Source: Palsa-504 sp963753195 (GTDB taxonomy: Bacteria; Actinomycetota; Actinomycetes; Streptosporangiales; Streptosporangiaceae). From it: a stretch of DNA of 64,000 bases. The notes beneath the pieces were generated by a model. That model was not told the origin of the DNA and made no database searches. It worked only from the letters and a program-made list of their open reading frames with translations. Below are positions 32,415 to 41,283 of this stretch, piece after piece. Each line of letters begins with the position of its first letter. The first letter of the stretch is position 1. The stretch lies in NCBI GenBank assembly GCA_963753195.1, contig CAVWBH010000001.1, positions 1,550,001-1,614,000 of the forward strand, read 5' to 3'. The translations under genes were made by a program, and so were the position numbers.

Positions 32415-32429
32415 CCACGGTCCGTTCGG
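32415..32429 (+). repeat. Dispersed 15-base intergenic motif, copy B
   Basis: CCACGGTCCGTTCGG, followed by TAGGAAAATGAAG. It lies between divergent genes, 76 bases before the DUF3500 start codon and in the same orientation as that gene. Confidence 0.85.
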
Positions 32430-32504
32430 TAGGAAAATGAAGCTGGCTGACGGCCTGGGGGCCTGGGCTGACGGCGAGGACCGCGACGATCGGAGGGCGC
32501 GCGA

Positions 32505-33545
32505 ATGGAGCGGCTGGGGGCACCGGAGACAGCCGGGCGGATGGCCGCGGCGGCGGCCGCGTTCGTGGCCGCGCTCACGGCGGAGCAGCGGAGCCTGGCC
32601 TGCCGCGCCTTTGGCGAGGAGCGGCGCGAGTGGTCGTTCCTGCCCGAGCCGCACCGTGACGGCCTGCCGATCGGCGCGCTGCGAAGCGACCAGCGCAGCC
32701 TCGCGCACGAGCTGATCGCCGCGAGCACGAGCCTGCCCGGGTACACCAAGGTGGTCTCGGTGATGGCCATGGAGCACGTGCTGCGGGCGCTGTCGCCCGG
32801 GCAGGCTGACCTGTTCGATCCCGAGCGGTACTGCCTGCGGGTGTTCGGGGAGCCGGGAGACGAGACGTGGGGCTGGCAGCTGGCCGGGCATCACGTGTCA
32901 CTCAACTTCACGATCGTCGGCAGCCGGTGGGTCTCGCCCACCCCATGCATGCTCGGCGCCGAGCCCGCGTCCTACGGGCTGCTGGCCCCGCTGGCCGACG
33001 ACGAGGAGCTCGGCTTCCGGTTCGTCAACTCACTGGAGGAGGCGCAGCGGCAGGCGGCCATCATCCATCACCGGCCGCCGCCGGATCTCGCCGCCCGGTT
33101 GGTGCCCAGGATCGGCGAGATCGAGCGGCCGGACCCCGTCTTCGCCCCGGAGCCCGACTACGTGATCAGCGAGGACGAACGCGACATCCTCAGCTACGTC
33201 CGCTCCGGCCCCAAGGGCGTCCCAGGGTCAGCGCTGAAACAGCTCCAGCTGGACGACCTGGCCGCGCTGGTCGGGTCGTTCGCGCGGCGGCTTCCTGACG
33301 AGGTGGCCGGAGCCCAGCTGCACGAGCTCGAGCAGGCCGGGCTGGACAGCCTGTGCTTCGCGTGGGCGGGCGGAACCGAGCCGGGGCAGCGGCACTACTT
33401 CCGGGTCCAGGGCCCTACGCTGCTCATCGAGCACGACAACACCCAGGGCAACGGTAACCACATCCATTCGGCGTGGCGCCGCCCGTCGGGCGACTTCGGC
33501 GACGACGTGCTGGCTGAGCACTACCGTCGGCACCACAGTCGGTAA
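32505..33545 (+). CDS. DUF3500 family protein
   Basis: The 346-residue soluble protein matches DUF3500, of unknown function. Conserved stretches are LSPGQADLFDPERYCLRVFGEPGD, WGWQLAGHHVSLNFTIVG, VSPTPCMLGAEPA and the end LLIEHDNTQGNGNHIHSAWR. The pairs HH, EHD and HIH suggest a metal site, but this is my inference. ATG 32505 follows GGAGG by eight bases. It ends convergent to the short ALDH gene. Confidence 0.88.
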   Translation: MERLGAPETAGRMAAAAAAFVAALTAEQRSLACRAFGEERREWSFLPEPHRDGLPIGALRSDQRSLAHELIAASTSLPGYTKVVSVMAMEHVLRALSPGQADLFDPERYCLRVFGEPGDETWGWQLAGHHVSLNFTIVGSRWVSPTPCMLGAEPASYGLLAPLADDEELGFRFVNSLEEAQRQAAIIHHRPPPDLAARLVPRIGEIERPDPVFAPEPDYVISEDERDILSYVRSGPKGVPGSALKQLQLDDLAALVGSFARRLPDEVAGAQLHELEQAGLDSLCFAWAGGTEPGQRHYFRVQGPTLLIEHDNTQGNGNHIHSAWRRPSGDFGDDVLAEHYRRHHSR

Positions 33546-33570
33546 GGCCGGCCGCGGGGTTCAGGTCCGG

Positions 33571-34449
33571 TCACAGGCCGACCGGGTGCCAGACGGTCTT
33601 GGTTTCCAGGTAGGCGAGCATGCGCTCCAGGCCGGGGGTCTGGACCCAGTCCTCCGCACCGGGGCGCAGGACGCGCTTGAGGTTCTCGGCGGCCGCGACG
33701 GCCAGGTCGTCGGCCAGAGCGTCCGGCGCGCCGGTCAGGTCGATCGCATTGACGTCCATGTGCGAGGCGAGCCAGGGCGCGACCTCATCCGTCCGGCCGG
33801 TCAGCACGTTGATGACCCCGCCCGGGACGTCGGAGGTGGCCAGCACCTCGGACAAGGACACCGCGGGCAGCGGGAAGCGCTCGCTGGCCAGCGCCACGAC
33901 CGTGCTCCCGGTCACCACGGCCGGGGCCACGGCCGAGATGAAGCCGAGCAGGCTCGAGGTCTGGGGCGCGATCACCGCGACCACCCCGGTGGGCTCGGGC
34001 ACGGAGAAGTTGAAGTACGGGCCTGCCACCGGGTTGGCCGCCCCGCGGACCTGGGCGATCTTGTCGGTCCAGCCGGCGTACCAGACCCAGCGGTCGATGG
34101 CCGCGTCGACCACGGCATCGGCGTGCCGGGCGGTGAGGCCTTCGGCCGCGCGGACTTCGGCGGCGAACTGGGCACGGCGGCCTTCGAGCAGCTCGGCGAC
34201 CCGGTACAGCACCTGGCCGCGGTTGTAGGCGGTCGCCGCGGACCAGCCGGCGAACGCCTTGCGGGCCGCGGACACCGCGTCCCGCGCGTCCTTGCGGGAG
34301 GCCATGGCCGCGTTGGCCAGGAACCCGTCCTTGTGGTCGGTCACCGGGTAGGATCTTCCGCTCTCCGAGCGGGGGAAGGCCCCGCCGATGTACAGCTTGT
34401 ACGTCTTCCACACGGCCAGGCGGGCCGCCGCCGTCGCAGCATCAGACAT
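33571..34449 (-). CDS. Shortened aldehyde dehydrogenase homologue lacking the catalytic core
   Basis: The 292-residue protein aligns by eye with the N-terminal cofactor-binding half of ALDH: YKLYIGGAFPRSESGRSYPVTD, AFAGWSAATAYNRGQVLYRVAELLE, VPEPTGVVAVIAPQTSSLLGFISAVAPAVVTGSTVV and PGGVINVLTGRTDEVAPWLASHMDV. It then jumps to a tail-like end, LERMLAYLETKTVWHP. The LELGGK motif and the catalytic Cys region are absent. The NAD(P)-binding Rossmann region is therefore incomplete, and it is unlikely to be a normal dehydrogenase. It overlaps the complete ALDH by eight bases (ATGTCTGA), so a structural or regulatory partner role is plausible. Confidence 0.88.
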   Translation of the reverse strand: MSDAATAAARLAVWKTYKLYIGGAFPRSESGRSYPVTDHKDGFLANAAMASRKDARDAVSAARKAFAGWSAATAYNRGQVLYRVAELLEGRRAQFAAEVRAAEGLTARHADAVVDAAIDRWVWYAGWTDKIAQVRGAANPVAGPYFNFSVPEPTGVVAVIAPQTSSLLGFISAVAPAVVTGSTVVALASERFPLPAVSLSEVLATSDVPGGVINVLTGRTDEVAPWLASHMDVNAIDLTGAPDALADDLAVAAAENLKRVLRPGAEDWVQTPGLERMLAYLETKTVWHPVGL

Positions 34450-35881
34450 CGAGGTACGCCTCCAGGCCGTGCCGGCCGCCTTCGCGGCCGTAGCCGGATT
34501 CCTTGTAGCCGCCGAACGGGGACGACGGGTCGAACTTGTTGAACGTATTGGCCCACACCACGCCGGCCCGCAGCCGGGAGGCCATCCACAAGATCCGCGA
34601 TCCCTTGTCGGTCCAGACCCCCGCGGACAGCCCGTAGGGGGTGTTATTGGCCTTCTCCACGGCCTCCGCCGGGGTGCGGAAGGTCAGCACCGACAGCACC
34701 GGCCCGAAGATCTCCTCCCGCGCGATGCGGTGGGCCTGCGACACCCCGGTGAACACCGTGGGCGGGAACCAGAAGCCCTTGACCGGCAGCTCGCACGGCG
34801 GCGACCAGCGCTGCGCGCCCTCGGCCTCGCCGACGTCGGACAGCTCGCGGATCTTGGCCAGCTGGGCGGCCGAGTTGATGGCGCCCACGTCGGTGTTCTT
34901 GTCCAGCGGGTCGCCCAGCCGCAGCGTGGCCAGCCGCTGTTGCAGCGACGCCAGGACCTGGTCGTAGACGGACTCCTGGACCAGCAGCCTGGAGCCGGCG
35001 CAGCAGACGTGGCCCTGGTTGAAGAAGATGCCGTTGACGATGCCCTCGACGGCCTGGTCGACCGGCGCGTCCTCGAACACGATGTTGGCGGCCTTGCCGC
35101 CCAGCTCGAGGGTCAGCTTCTTGCGCCGGTCCTTCGCGCATGCCCGGGCGATTTCCTTGCCGACCTCGGTGGAGCCGGTGAACGCCACCTTGTCGAGGCC
35201 GGGGTGGGTGACCAGCGCCCGGCCGGTGTCCCCGGCGCCGGTGAGGATGTTGACCACGCCCGGCGGCAGGTCGGCCTGCTGGCAGATCTCGGCGAAGATC
35301 AGCGCGGTCAGCGGCGTGGTCTCGGCCGGCTTGAGCACCACGGTGTTGCCGCAGGCCAGCGCGGGGGCGATCTTCCAGGCCAGCATGAGCAGCGGGAAGT
35401 TCCACGGGATGACCTGGCCGGCTACGCCGAGCGGTCTGGGCGCGGGGCCGTAGCCCGCGTACTCGAGCTTGTCAGCCCAGCCGGCATGGTAGAAGAAATG
35501 CGCGGCGACCAGCGGGAGGTCCACGTCGCGGGATTCCCGGATCGGCTTGCCGTTGTCCAGCGACTCCAGCACGGCCAGTTCGCGGGCCCGTTCCTGGACG
35601 ATCCGGGCGATGCGGAACAGGTACTTGCCGCGCTCCTTGGGCGGCAGCACGGACCAGGTGCGCTCGTAGGCCGTGCGGGCGGCGGCCACCGCGCGGTCCA
35701 CGTCGGCCGGGCCCGCTTCGGCCACCTCGGCCAGGACCTCCTCGCTGGCGGGCGAGATGGTCTTGAAGGCCCGCCCGTCCACGCTGGGGGTGAACTGCCC
35801 GTCGATGAACAGGCCGTAGGACTCCTTGAGGGAGACGACCGCGTGCGACTCCGGCGCGGGCGCGTACTCGAACTTTGGCAT
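34442..35881 (-). CDS. Aldehyde dehydrogenase, NAD(P)-dependent
   Basis: This 479-residue enzyme oxidises an aldehyde to the acid. All core motifs are present: PWNFPLLMLAWKIAPALACGNTVVLKPAE, GSTEVGKEIA (nucleotide loop), the catalytic Glu in LTLELGGKAANIVFEDA, the catalytic Cys in FNQGHVCCAGSRL, and EEIFGPVLSVL. The end YKESGYGREGGRHGLEAYLDV is normal. Situated between deoC and the shortened ALDH; the acetaldehyde released by DeoC from deoxyribose-5-phosphate is an attractive substrate, inferred from context. Confidence 0.94.
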   Translation of the reverse strand: MPKFEYAPAPESHAVVSLKESYGLFIDGQFTPSVDGRAFKTISPASEEVLAEVAEAGPADVDRAVAAARTAYERTWSVLPPKERGKYLFRIARIVQERARELAVLESLDNGKPIRESRDVDLPLVAAHFFYHAGWADKLEYAGYGPAPRPLGVAGQVIPWNFPLLMLAWKIAPALACGNTVVLKPAETTPLTALIFAEICQQADLPPGVVNILTGAGDTGRALVTHPGLDKVAFTGSTEVGKEIARACAKDRRKKLTLELGGKAANIVFEDAPVDQAVEGIVNGIFFNQGHVCCAGSRLLVQESVYDQVLASLQQRLATLRLGDPLDKNTDVGAINSAAQLAKIRELSDVGEAEGAQRWSPPCELPVKGFWFPPTVFTGVSQAHRIAREEIFGPVLSVLTFRTPAEAVEKANNTPYGLSAGVWTDKGSRILWMASRLRAGVVWANTFNKFDPSSPFGGYKESGYGREGGRHGLEAYLDV

Positions 35882-36081
35882 GTCAGTCCAGGGTGGCGTC
35901 AGGCAGGGCGTCCGCTGCCCTGCGGCAGGTCTTCGGCGACGTTTCTGACCTGCGTTTTCTCATCTCAGCACTTCTCTCGTGTCCGGGTCTTCCCGCAGCG
36001 GCGTGCCCTCATTGTGCCCCGGCACCGGGCTGGATGCCGCAGACCATGCGGGACGGCCGCCCGCTGAGGCCGTGGCCCGGC

Positions 36082-36876
36082 TCAGCGGCCGATGAAATTG
36101 GGCTCGCGCCGCTCGAAGAAGGAGCGAGCGCCTTCGTGGCCGTCCTCGGTGTCGAACAACTTCCGTACGAACATGCCGGTCAGCTCGTCAACCCGGGACA
36201 GGTCGTCTTGATGAGCCATGTACACCAGCCGCTTCGCCGCGGCGACACCGAGCGGTGCGTTCTGGGCGACCTGGCCCGCCATCTCCAGCGCACGCTCGAC
36301 CAGCTTTTCTGACGGAACGACCTCGAGCACGAGCCCGAGTGAATGCGCCTCGGCGGCGTGGACTCGACGTGCCGTCGCGATGATCTCCAGTGCTCGCTGC
36401 GTGCCGACCTGTTCCTGCAGCAGGAACGGCAAGCCGACATCCGCGGTGATGCCGCGCTTGATCTGCGCGGCCTGGAAGACGACGTCCTCGGAGCAGATCC
36501 GGAAGTCGGTGGCGAGCGCGAGCCCGAAGCCCCCGCCGACCGCGTAGCCATTGATCGCGCCGATGATCGGCACGTCGCAGTCGCGCATGGCCAGGACCGG
36601 GTCGGTCTCCCGGTGCGGGCGGCGCCATGGCTCGGCGCGCCTGGCCTCGTTGACGTTCGGGAAGGACGTGACATCACCGCCCGCGCAGAAGGCCCGGCCC
36701 GATCCGGTCAGCACCACGGCGCGGATCCGGTACTCCCCGGAGTTGAGCGTGCCCAGGTAGTGCACCAGGTCGCTCATCATGCTCCCGCCCATGGAGTTCA
36801 GCTTGTCGGGGCGGTTGAACGTCACCAGGGCGACCGGGCCGTCCTCCTCCACCAGGATGTCGCTATATCCGGCCAT
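36082..36876 (-). CDS. Enoyl-CoA hydratase/isomerase family protein
   Basis: The 264-residue crotonase-fold protein starts at ATG 36876 (MAGYSDILVEEDGP), seven bases after GGGAG. The oxyanion-hole segments are GSGRAFCAGGDV and GAINGYAVGGGFGLALATDFRI. The second active-site Glu of classical hydratases is replaced in QIKRGITADVG, where Asp may serve, so isomerase or another crotonase chemistry is possible. The C-terminal GHEGARSFFERREPNFIGR is standard. It lies about 200 bases upstream of the ALDH pair on the same strand. The exact acyl substrate is unknown. Confidence 0.88.
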   Translation of the reverse strand: MAGYSDILVEEDGPVALVTFNRPDKLNSMGGSMMSDLVHYLGTLNSGEYRIRAVVLTGSGRAFCAGGDVTSFPNVNEARRAEPWRRPHRETDPVLAMRDCDVPIIGAINGYAVGGGFGLALATDFRICSEDVVFQAAQIKRGITADVGLPFLLQEQVGTQRALEIIATARRVHAAEAHSLGLVLEVVPSEKLVERALEMAGQVAQNAPLGVAAAKRLVYMAHQDDLSRVDELTGMFVRKLFDTEDGHEGARSFFERREPNFIGR

Positions 36877-37055
36877 GTGAACGCTCCCAATCCTCGAGCG
36901 GGCTTCCGCGCTCGGCGAGACGGTACCCACTACGGTTCTATAACCTGAGGCCCGCTGAGGACCAGTGCTGAGTGCCGCTGTCCTGCCGATCGCCCTGAGG
37001 CGTCAGTGCTCGCAGCGGCTACGGGCCCGGATCGGTTCGGGCGGAAGGGCTCGCG

Positions 37056-37454
37056 TCAGGCGGGTGGCGCGAAGAACTCGAGCGCGATTCCATCTGGGTC
37101 GCGGAAGGAGAGGCCAGAGCCGTAGTGGGCGTCCTTGATCGCGCCATGCGCAATGCCCAGCTGGTCCAGCCGTGCGGCCCAGCTCTCCAGCTCAGCGCGG
37201 TCACGGCAGGCGAAGGCCACATGATCCAGGCCGGTGCGATACTCCTCGAACCTCTCGCCTGCACCATGGGGGTGTGTATGCAGCCCGAACAGCTGCCCGC
37301 CGCCGAGCGCGAATACGGTGTGGTGAAAGCCCCCGGCCTGTTCGTCCTCGTCGAGGACGGGCTCTGCGGCCAGCAGCTCGCGGTACCAGCGGGTGCTCCG
37401 CTCCAGATCAGTCACGGTCACCGCGACGTGGGTGATCGGTGGGAACTCAGGCAC
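37056..37454 (-). CDS. VOC-family (glyoxalase/bleomycin-resistance-like) protein
   Basis: The 132-residue protein begins at GTG 37454, five bases after AGGAGG. Two beta-alpha-beta-beta-beta modules are visible: ITHVAVTVTDLERSTRWYRELL with GLHTHPHG, and TGLDHVAFACRDRAELESWAARLDQLGI with SFRDPDGIALEFF. The metal ligands expected for the superfamily (His near the start, His in GLDHVAF, Glu in ALEFF) are present. Substrate unknown. It lies between deoC and the enoyl-CoA hydratase gene on the same strand. Confidence 0.9.
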   Translation of the reverse strand: MPEFPPITHVAVTVTDLERSTRWYRELLAAEPVLDEDEQAGGFHHTVFALGGGQLFGLHTHPHGAGERFEEYRTGLDHVAFACRDRAELESWAARLDQLGIAHGAIKDAHYGSGLSFRDPDGIALEFFAPPA

Positions 37455-37541
37455 AGCAGCCTCCTGGTTGACGGTGGGAACTTTTGACTGGTCACCGGTG
37501 CCCCGAGCCGGGCCCATGACGGCGGGGCCCAGCCTGCCCGC

Positions 37542-38483
37542 TCAGTCCAGGGTGAAGTAGTCGGGCCCGGAGTAGCGCCCGGTAGCCAGCTTGGTCCGCT
37601 GCATGAGCAGGTCGTTCAGCAGGCTGGAGGCGCCGAGGCGGAACCAGCGGGGATCCAGCCAGTCCTCCCCCGCCGTCTCGTTGACCAGGACCAGGTACCG
37701 GATGGCGTCCTTGGCGGTGCGGATGCCGCCGGCCGCCTTGACGCCGACCTGACGGCCGCGCGCCGCCCGGAAGTCGCGCACGGCCTCCAGCATGACCAGG
37801 GTGACCGGGAGCGTCGCGGCGGGCGTCACCTTGCCCGTCGAGGTCTTGATGAAGTCGGCGCCGGCCAGCATGGCCAGCCACGATGCGCGGCGCACGTTGT
37901 CCAGCGTGACCAGTTCGCCGGTCTCCAGGATGACCTTGAGATGCGCCTGGTTCTCGCAGACCTCCCGGACGGCGGCGATCTCGTCGTAGACGAGCTGGTA
38001 GTCCCCGGCCAGGAAGGCGCCGCGGTCGATGACCATATCCACCTCGTCGGCGCCGGCTTCGATCGCGTACCTGGCCTCGGCCAGCTTGACGGCCAGGCTG
38101 GTGCGGCCGCTCGGGAACGCGGTGGCCACGGCGGCCACGTGGATGCCGCTGCCCTTGACCTCGGCTGCCGCCAGATGAGCGAGGTCAGGGTAGACGCAGA
38201 CCGCCGCCACCTGGGGTGCGGTCGGGTCGGCGGGATCGGGACGCCTGGCCTTGGCGCACATGGCCCGTACCTTGCCCGGCGTGTCCTGGCCCTCCAGCGT
38301 GGTCAGGTCGATCATCGAGATCGCGGCGTCCAGGGCCCACTGCTTGGCCGTGGTCTTGATCGACCGGCTGGCCAGCATGGCCGCCCGGGCCTCGGCCCCG
38401 ACCTGGTCAACGCCGGGCAGCCCGTGCAGGAACTCCCGCAGCGAGGAGCCCGCGATCACCGGTGGGTCAGCTAGCCCGCTCAT
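37542..38483 (-). CDS. deoC: Deoxyribose-phosphate aldolase, long (eukaryote-like) type
   Basis: DeoC cleaves 2-deoxyribose-5-phosphate to acetaldehyde and glyceraldehyde-3-phosphate. The 313-residue protein is about 90 residues longer than E. coli DeoC; its N-terminal RSIKTTAKQWALDAAISMIDLTTLEGQDT resembles vertebrate DERA. Active-site residues are visible: Schiff-base Lys in ADFIKTSTGKVT, Lys in VGVKAAGGIRTAKDA, and Asp in EVDMVIDRG. ATG 38483 follows AAGGGAG by six bases. Together with the ALDH gene and PNP it points to deoxynucleoside salvage for carbon. Confidence 0.94.
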   Translation of the reverse strand: MSGLADPPVIAGSSLREFLHGLPGVDQVGAEARAAMLASRSIKTTAKQWALDAAISMIDLTTLEGQDTPGKVRAMCAKARRPDPADPTAPQVAAVCVYPDLAHLAAAEVKGSGIHVAAVATAFPSGRTSLAVKLAEARYAIEAGADEVDMVIDRGAFLAGDYQLVYDEIAAVREVCENQAHLKVILETGELVTLDNVRRASWLAMLAGADFIKTSTGKVTPAATLPVTLVMLEAVRDFRAARGRQVGVKAAGGIRTAKDAIRYLVLVNETAGEDWLDPRWFRLGASSLLNDLLMQRTKLATGRYSGPDYFTLD

Positions 38484-38740
38484 CGGCGACTCCCTTCCTG
38501 CCACCATTCTCACTCACGATCACGCGGGTGGCGAGGCAAGCGCATCCAGAGCCCTGGGGAGCCAGCCAGGTGTGAGCCGCCGGTACCGCGGAGGTGAGGC
38601 CGATCCGACGGTAGCGCACGTTCGCGGCCTGGCCGGCGCCCAGATCCCCCGGCCACCATTGCGGCCAGCCAGGCCGTGCAGATTAGCCGACCAGCCCCCG
38701 CTGAAGCCCGGATGGAGAAGGTGTGGCGATCATGTGAAGA

Positions 38741-38917
38741 TCATCTCCGGGAGGGCCGGCGGCCGTTCTCCCGGCGGGCCCGGGCGCCATGCGGTGAGGT
38801 GGAGCGCCTCTTCCCGGCCCGCCGGGGCCGGTCGCTGAGCAGCAGGACGCAGACCACGGTCAGGGCGACAGCGAACAAGATCCACGGTGCCGCCACGATC
38901 AGGTCATTTCCGCTCAT
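38741..38917 (-). CDS. Small single-span membrane protein
   Basis: A 58-residue frame starts at ATG 38917. It has one clear membrane helix, LIVAAPWILFAVALTVVCVLLL (residues 6-27), followed by a strongly basic tail (DRPRRAGKRRSTSPH and more Arg). Codon third positions are GC-rich. The layout, outside N-terminus and positive inside, follows the membrane rule. It resembles small bioenergetic or transporter-associated peptides such as KdpF in size only; no partner gene is nearby. The rest of the 38484-39108 gap shows no further convincing gene. Confidence 0.5.
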   Translation of the reverse strand: MSGNDLIVAAPWILFAVALTVVCVLLLSDRPRRAGKRRSTSPHGARARRENGRRPSRR

Positions 38918-39108
38918 GCGCTCGCTCGCCTAGCTGCCGGGGCTGTTCCCGTCAGTGCACACGGTGGCCGTACCTCCGCGGTGAAGCTGTCATGGTGACG
39001 GGATGGAGATGCCCGGCCGGGCCGGGCGCAGATGGGACAGGGCGGCCTGGCGTGGGGATCATAAGAGAGCCGGGCAGGACGGGCCGGGAAACAGGAAGGT
39101 CGGCGGCA

Positions 39109-39804
39109 ATGGCAGCGACGGTGCTAGTGGTGGAGGACGAGCGCAAGCTCCGGGATCTGGTGCGGTCTTACCTGGAGCAGGCCGGGTTCACGGTGCTGTC
39201 GACCGGATCCGGCGCGGAGGCGATCACCATGGCGGCCTCCGCCGCACCGGACCTGGTGGTCCTGGATCTGGGGCTGCCGGACGTGGGGGGCGACACGGTG
39301 GCCAGGGAACTGCGGGTCAGCGGACCGGTGCCGATCGTCATGCTGACGGCCAGGACCACGGAGGAGGACCGGATCGCCGGCCTGGAGCTGGGCGCCGATG
39401 ACTACGTGACCAAGCCGTTCAGCCCGCGGGAACTGGTGCTGCGGGTCCAGGCGGTACTGCGCCGCGGCGGGCCGGTCGCCGCCCAGGGAGCGACGAGCTA
39501 CGGCGGAGGCGCGCTGATGATCGACGAGCCGCGCCGCGCGGTGACGGTACGCGGCGCAGCCGTCGACCTGACGCCGACCGAATGGGGTGTGCTGGTCGCG
39601 CTGGCCACGGTTCCGGGCCGGGTCTACTCGCGGTACGAGCTGATCAACCGGGTGCGTGGGTATGAGTTCGAGGGGTATGAGCGGACCGTCGACTCGCACG
39701 TGAAGAACCTGCGCCGCAAGATCGAGGCCGACCCGGGCAATCCGGTGATCGTCCAGACGGTGCTGGGCGGCGGGTACCGGCTAGGCCTGGCCCGCGATGA
39801 CTGA
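39109..39804 (+). CDS. OmpR-family response regulator
   Basis: The 231-residue regulator begins at ATG 39109 after AGGAAGG. The receiver shows VLVVEDERKLRDLV, Asp in DLVVLDLGLPDVGG, Thr in VMLTART and Lys in YVTKPFSPRE. The C-terminal winged helix includes VDLTPTEWGVLVALATVPGRVYSRYELI and ERTVDSHVKNLRRKIEAD, ending with VLGGGYRLG. Its partner kinase follows immediately. The boundary contains a 25-bp duplication. Confidence 0.95.
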   Translation: MAATVLVVEDERKLRDLVRSYLEQAGFTVLSTGSGAEAITMAASAAPDLVVLDLGLPDVGGDTVARELRVSGPVPIVMLTARTTEEDRIAGLELGADDYVTKPFSPRELVLRVQAVLRRGGPVAAQGATSYGGGALMIDEPRRAVTVRGAAVDLTPTEWGVLVALATVPGRVYSRYELINRVRGYEFEGYERTVDSHVKNLRRKIEADPGNPVIVQTVLGGGYRLGLARDD

Positions 39805-39839
39805 CCAGGACCGTGCCCGCGATGACTGACAAGGACCGT
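39790..39839 (+). repeat. 25-bp tandem duplication at the regulator/kinase junction
   Basis: Units 39790-39814 and 39815-39839 differ at a single base. Each contains CGCGATGACTGAC; the first supplies the regulator stop, the second the kinase ATG. The duplication has separated an ancestral overlapping stop/start. Confidence 0.9.
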
Positions 39840-41171
39840 CCGACGGGACGCGGCGGCCGTGGCAATACCCTCGGGCTGAGGCTGGCCCTGGCCTTCCTGG
39901 CGGTCGCGCTGATGGCCATCGCGCTGCTGGCCGGGCTGACCGCGGCGTTCACCGCCGCGGACGTATCCGACCTCGCCGCTCAGCAGCGTACGCAGCTGAC
40001 CAGTGCGATCGCGGTGGCCGCAGGGGTGGCCTGGGACCGGGGCGACAGCTGGGCCTCGGCCGACCTGGTCCCGGTGGTGGACCTGGCCACGAACACCGGC
40101 GCGGATGTGCAGGTGCGAGACGAGGCCGGCCATCCCGTCGCCTCCTCGCCCCAGTTCGCCGACGCGGCAGGTCCGCAGGCCAGCGCCCCGGTGGTGGTCC
40201 GCGGGCAGCGGATCGGCGAAGCCGTGGTCAGGTTCACCGGTTCGGGCCTGAGCGCCTCGGACCAGGTGCTGAAGTCGGACCTGCTGCGGGCCATCGCCGG
40301 GGCGGCCGGGCTGGCGGCGCTGCTGGCGCTAGCCACCGGCCTGGTCGTGGCCCGGCGGATCACCCACCCGGTCGCCCGGCTGATCGCCGTGACCAGGGCC
40401 ATGTCCAGCGGGGACCGCGCGGCGCGGGCCGGGCCGATGCGGGCCCCCGGTGAGCTGCGGGAGCTGGCCACCGCCTTCGACCAGATGGCGGGCAATCTGG
40501 ACCGGCAGGACCAGATCCGCCGCGACCTGGTCGCGGACGTGGCCCACGAGCTGCGCACCCCGGTCGCGGTGCTACAGGCCGGGCACGAGGCGCTGCTGGA
40601 CGGGATCACCGAGCCCACCCCGGCCGAGCTGACGTCGCTGCGCGATGAGGTGCTGCGACTGGCCCGCATGGTCGGCGACCTGCAGGACCTCGCCGCCGCC
40701 GACGCCGCCGCCCTGCACCTGGACCTGCAGCCCTGCGATCTGGCCAGCCTGGCGGCCGCGGCGGCCGACAGCCAGGCCCGCCGGTTCGAGGCGGCGGGCA
40801 TCGCGGTGGACCGGCAGCTGGCTCCGGCCTCGATCCTGGCCGATCCACGCTGGCTGCATCAGGTGATCACCAACCTGCTCAGCAACGCGCTGAAGTTCAC
40901 CCCGCCAGGTGGCCATGTCACCGTCGGCACCAGGCAGGCCGGCCCGGATGCGGTGCTGCGGGTCACTGACACCGGGCCCGGCATTCCCGCCGATGAGCTG
41001 CCGCATATCTTCGACCGGTTCTGGCGCGGCCTCGGCGCGGCGCGCACGTCCGGCAGCGGCATCGGCCTCACCGTCGCGGCCGAACTGGCTCGCGCGCACG
41101 GGGGCCGGCTGACGGCCACCAGCCAGCCAGGACACGGCACGCAGATGACCCTCACCATCCCTGGCGCCTGA
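39822..41171 (+). CDS. Sensor histidine kinase (HAMP, HisKA, HATPase_c)
   Basis: The 449-residue kinase starts at ATG 39822 or, less likely, GTG 39813. Two membrane helices (about residues 20-42 and 150-175) bracket a periplasmic sensor of about 105 residues. A HAMP domain follows (ARRITHPVARLIAVTRAMSSGD), then the His box VADVAHELRTPVAVLQ, N box WLHQVITNLLSNALKFTPPGG, G1 VTDTGPGIPADELP, and G2 TSGSGIGLTVAAELARAHGG. A classical OmpR-partner kinase; the signal is unknown. Confidence 0.95.
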   Translation: MTDKDRPTGRGGRGNTLGLRLALAFLAVALMAIALLAGLTAAFTAADVSDLAAQQRTQLTSAIAVAAGVAWDRGDSWASADLVPVVDLATNTGADVQVRDEAGHPVASSPQFADAAGPQASAPVVVRGQRIGEAVVRFTGSGLSASDQVLKSDLLRAIAGAAGLAALLALATGLVVARRITHPVARLIAVTRAMSSGDRAARAGPMRAPGELRELATAFDQMAGNLDRQDQIRRDLVADVAHELRTPVAVLQAGHEALLDGITEPTPAELTSLRDEVLRLARMVGDLQDLAAADAAALHLDLQPCDLASLAAAAADSQARRFEAAGIAVDRQLAPASILADPRWLHQVITNLLSNALKFTPPGGHVTVGTRQAGPDAVLRVTDTGPGIPADELPHIFDRFWRGLGAARTSGSGIGLTVAAELARAHGGRLTATSQPGHGTQMTLTIPGA

Positions 41172-41283
41172 CCGCTCCGGCCCGGGCTCACCTGACGAGC
41201 GTCCATCCCGTCTCCATCGCCGCTGCGCGGTGGATTCATCTGTGTTGGCGACAGTGAAGTCGAGCGAGCTGAAGGAGCACTCA

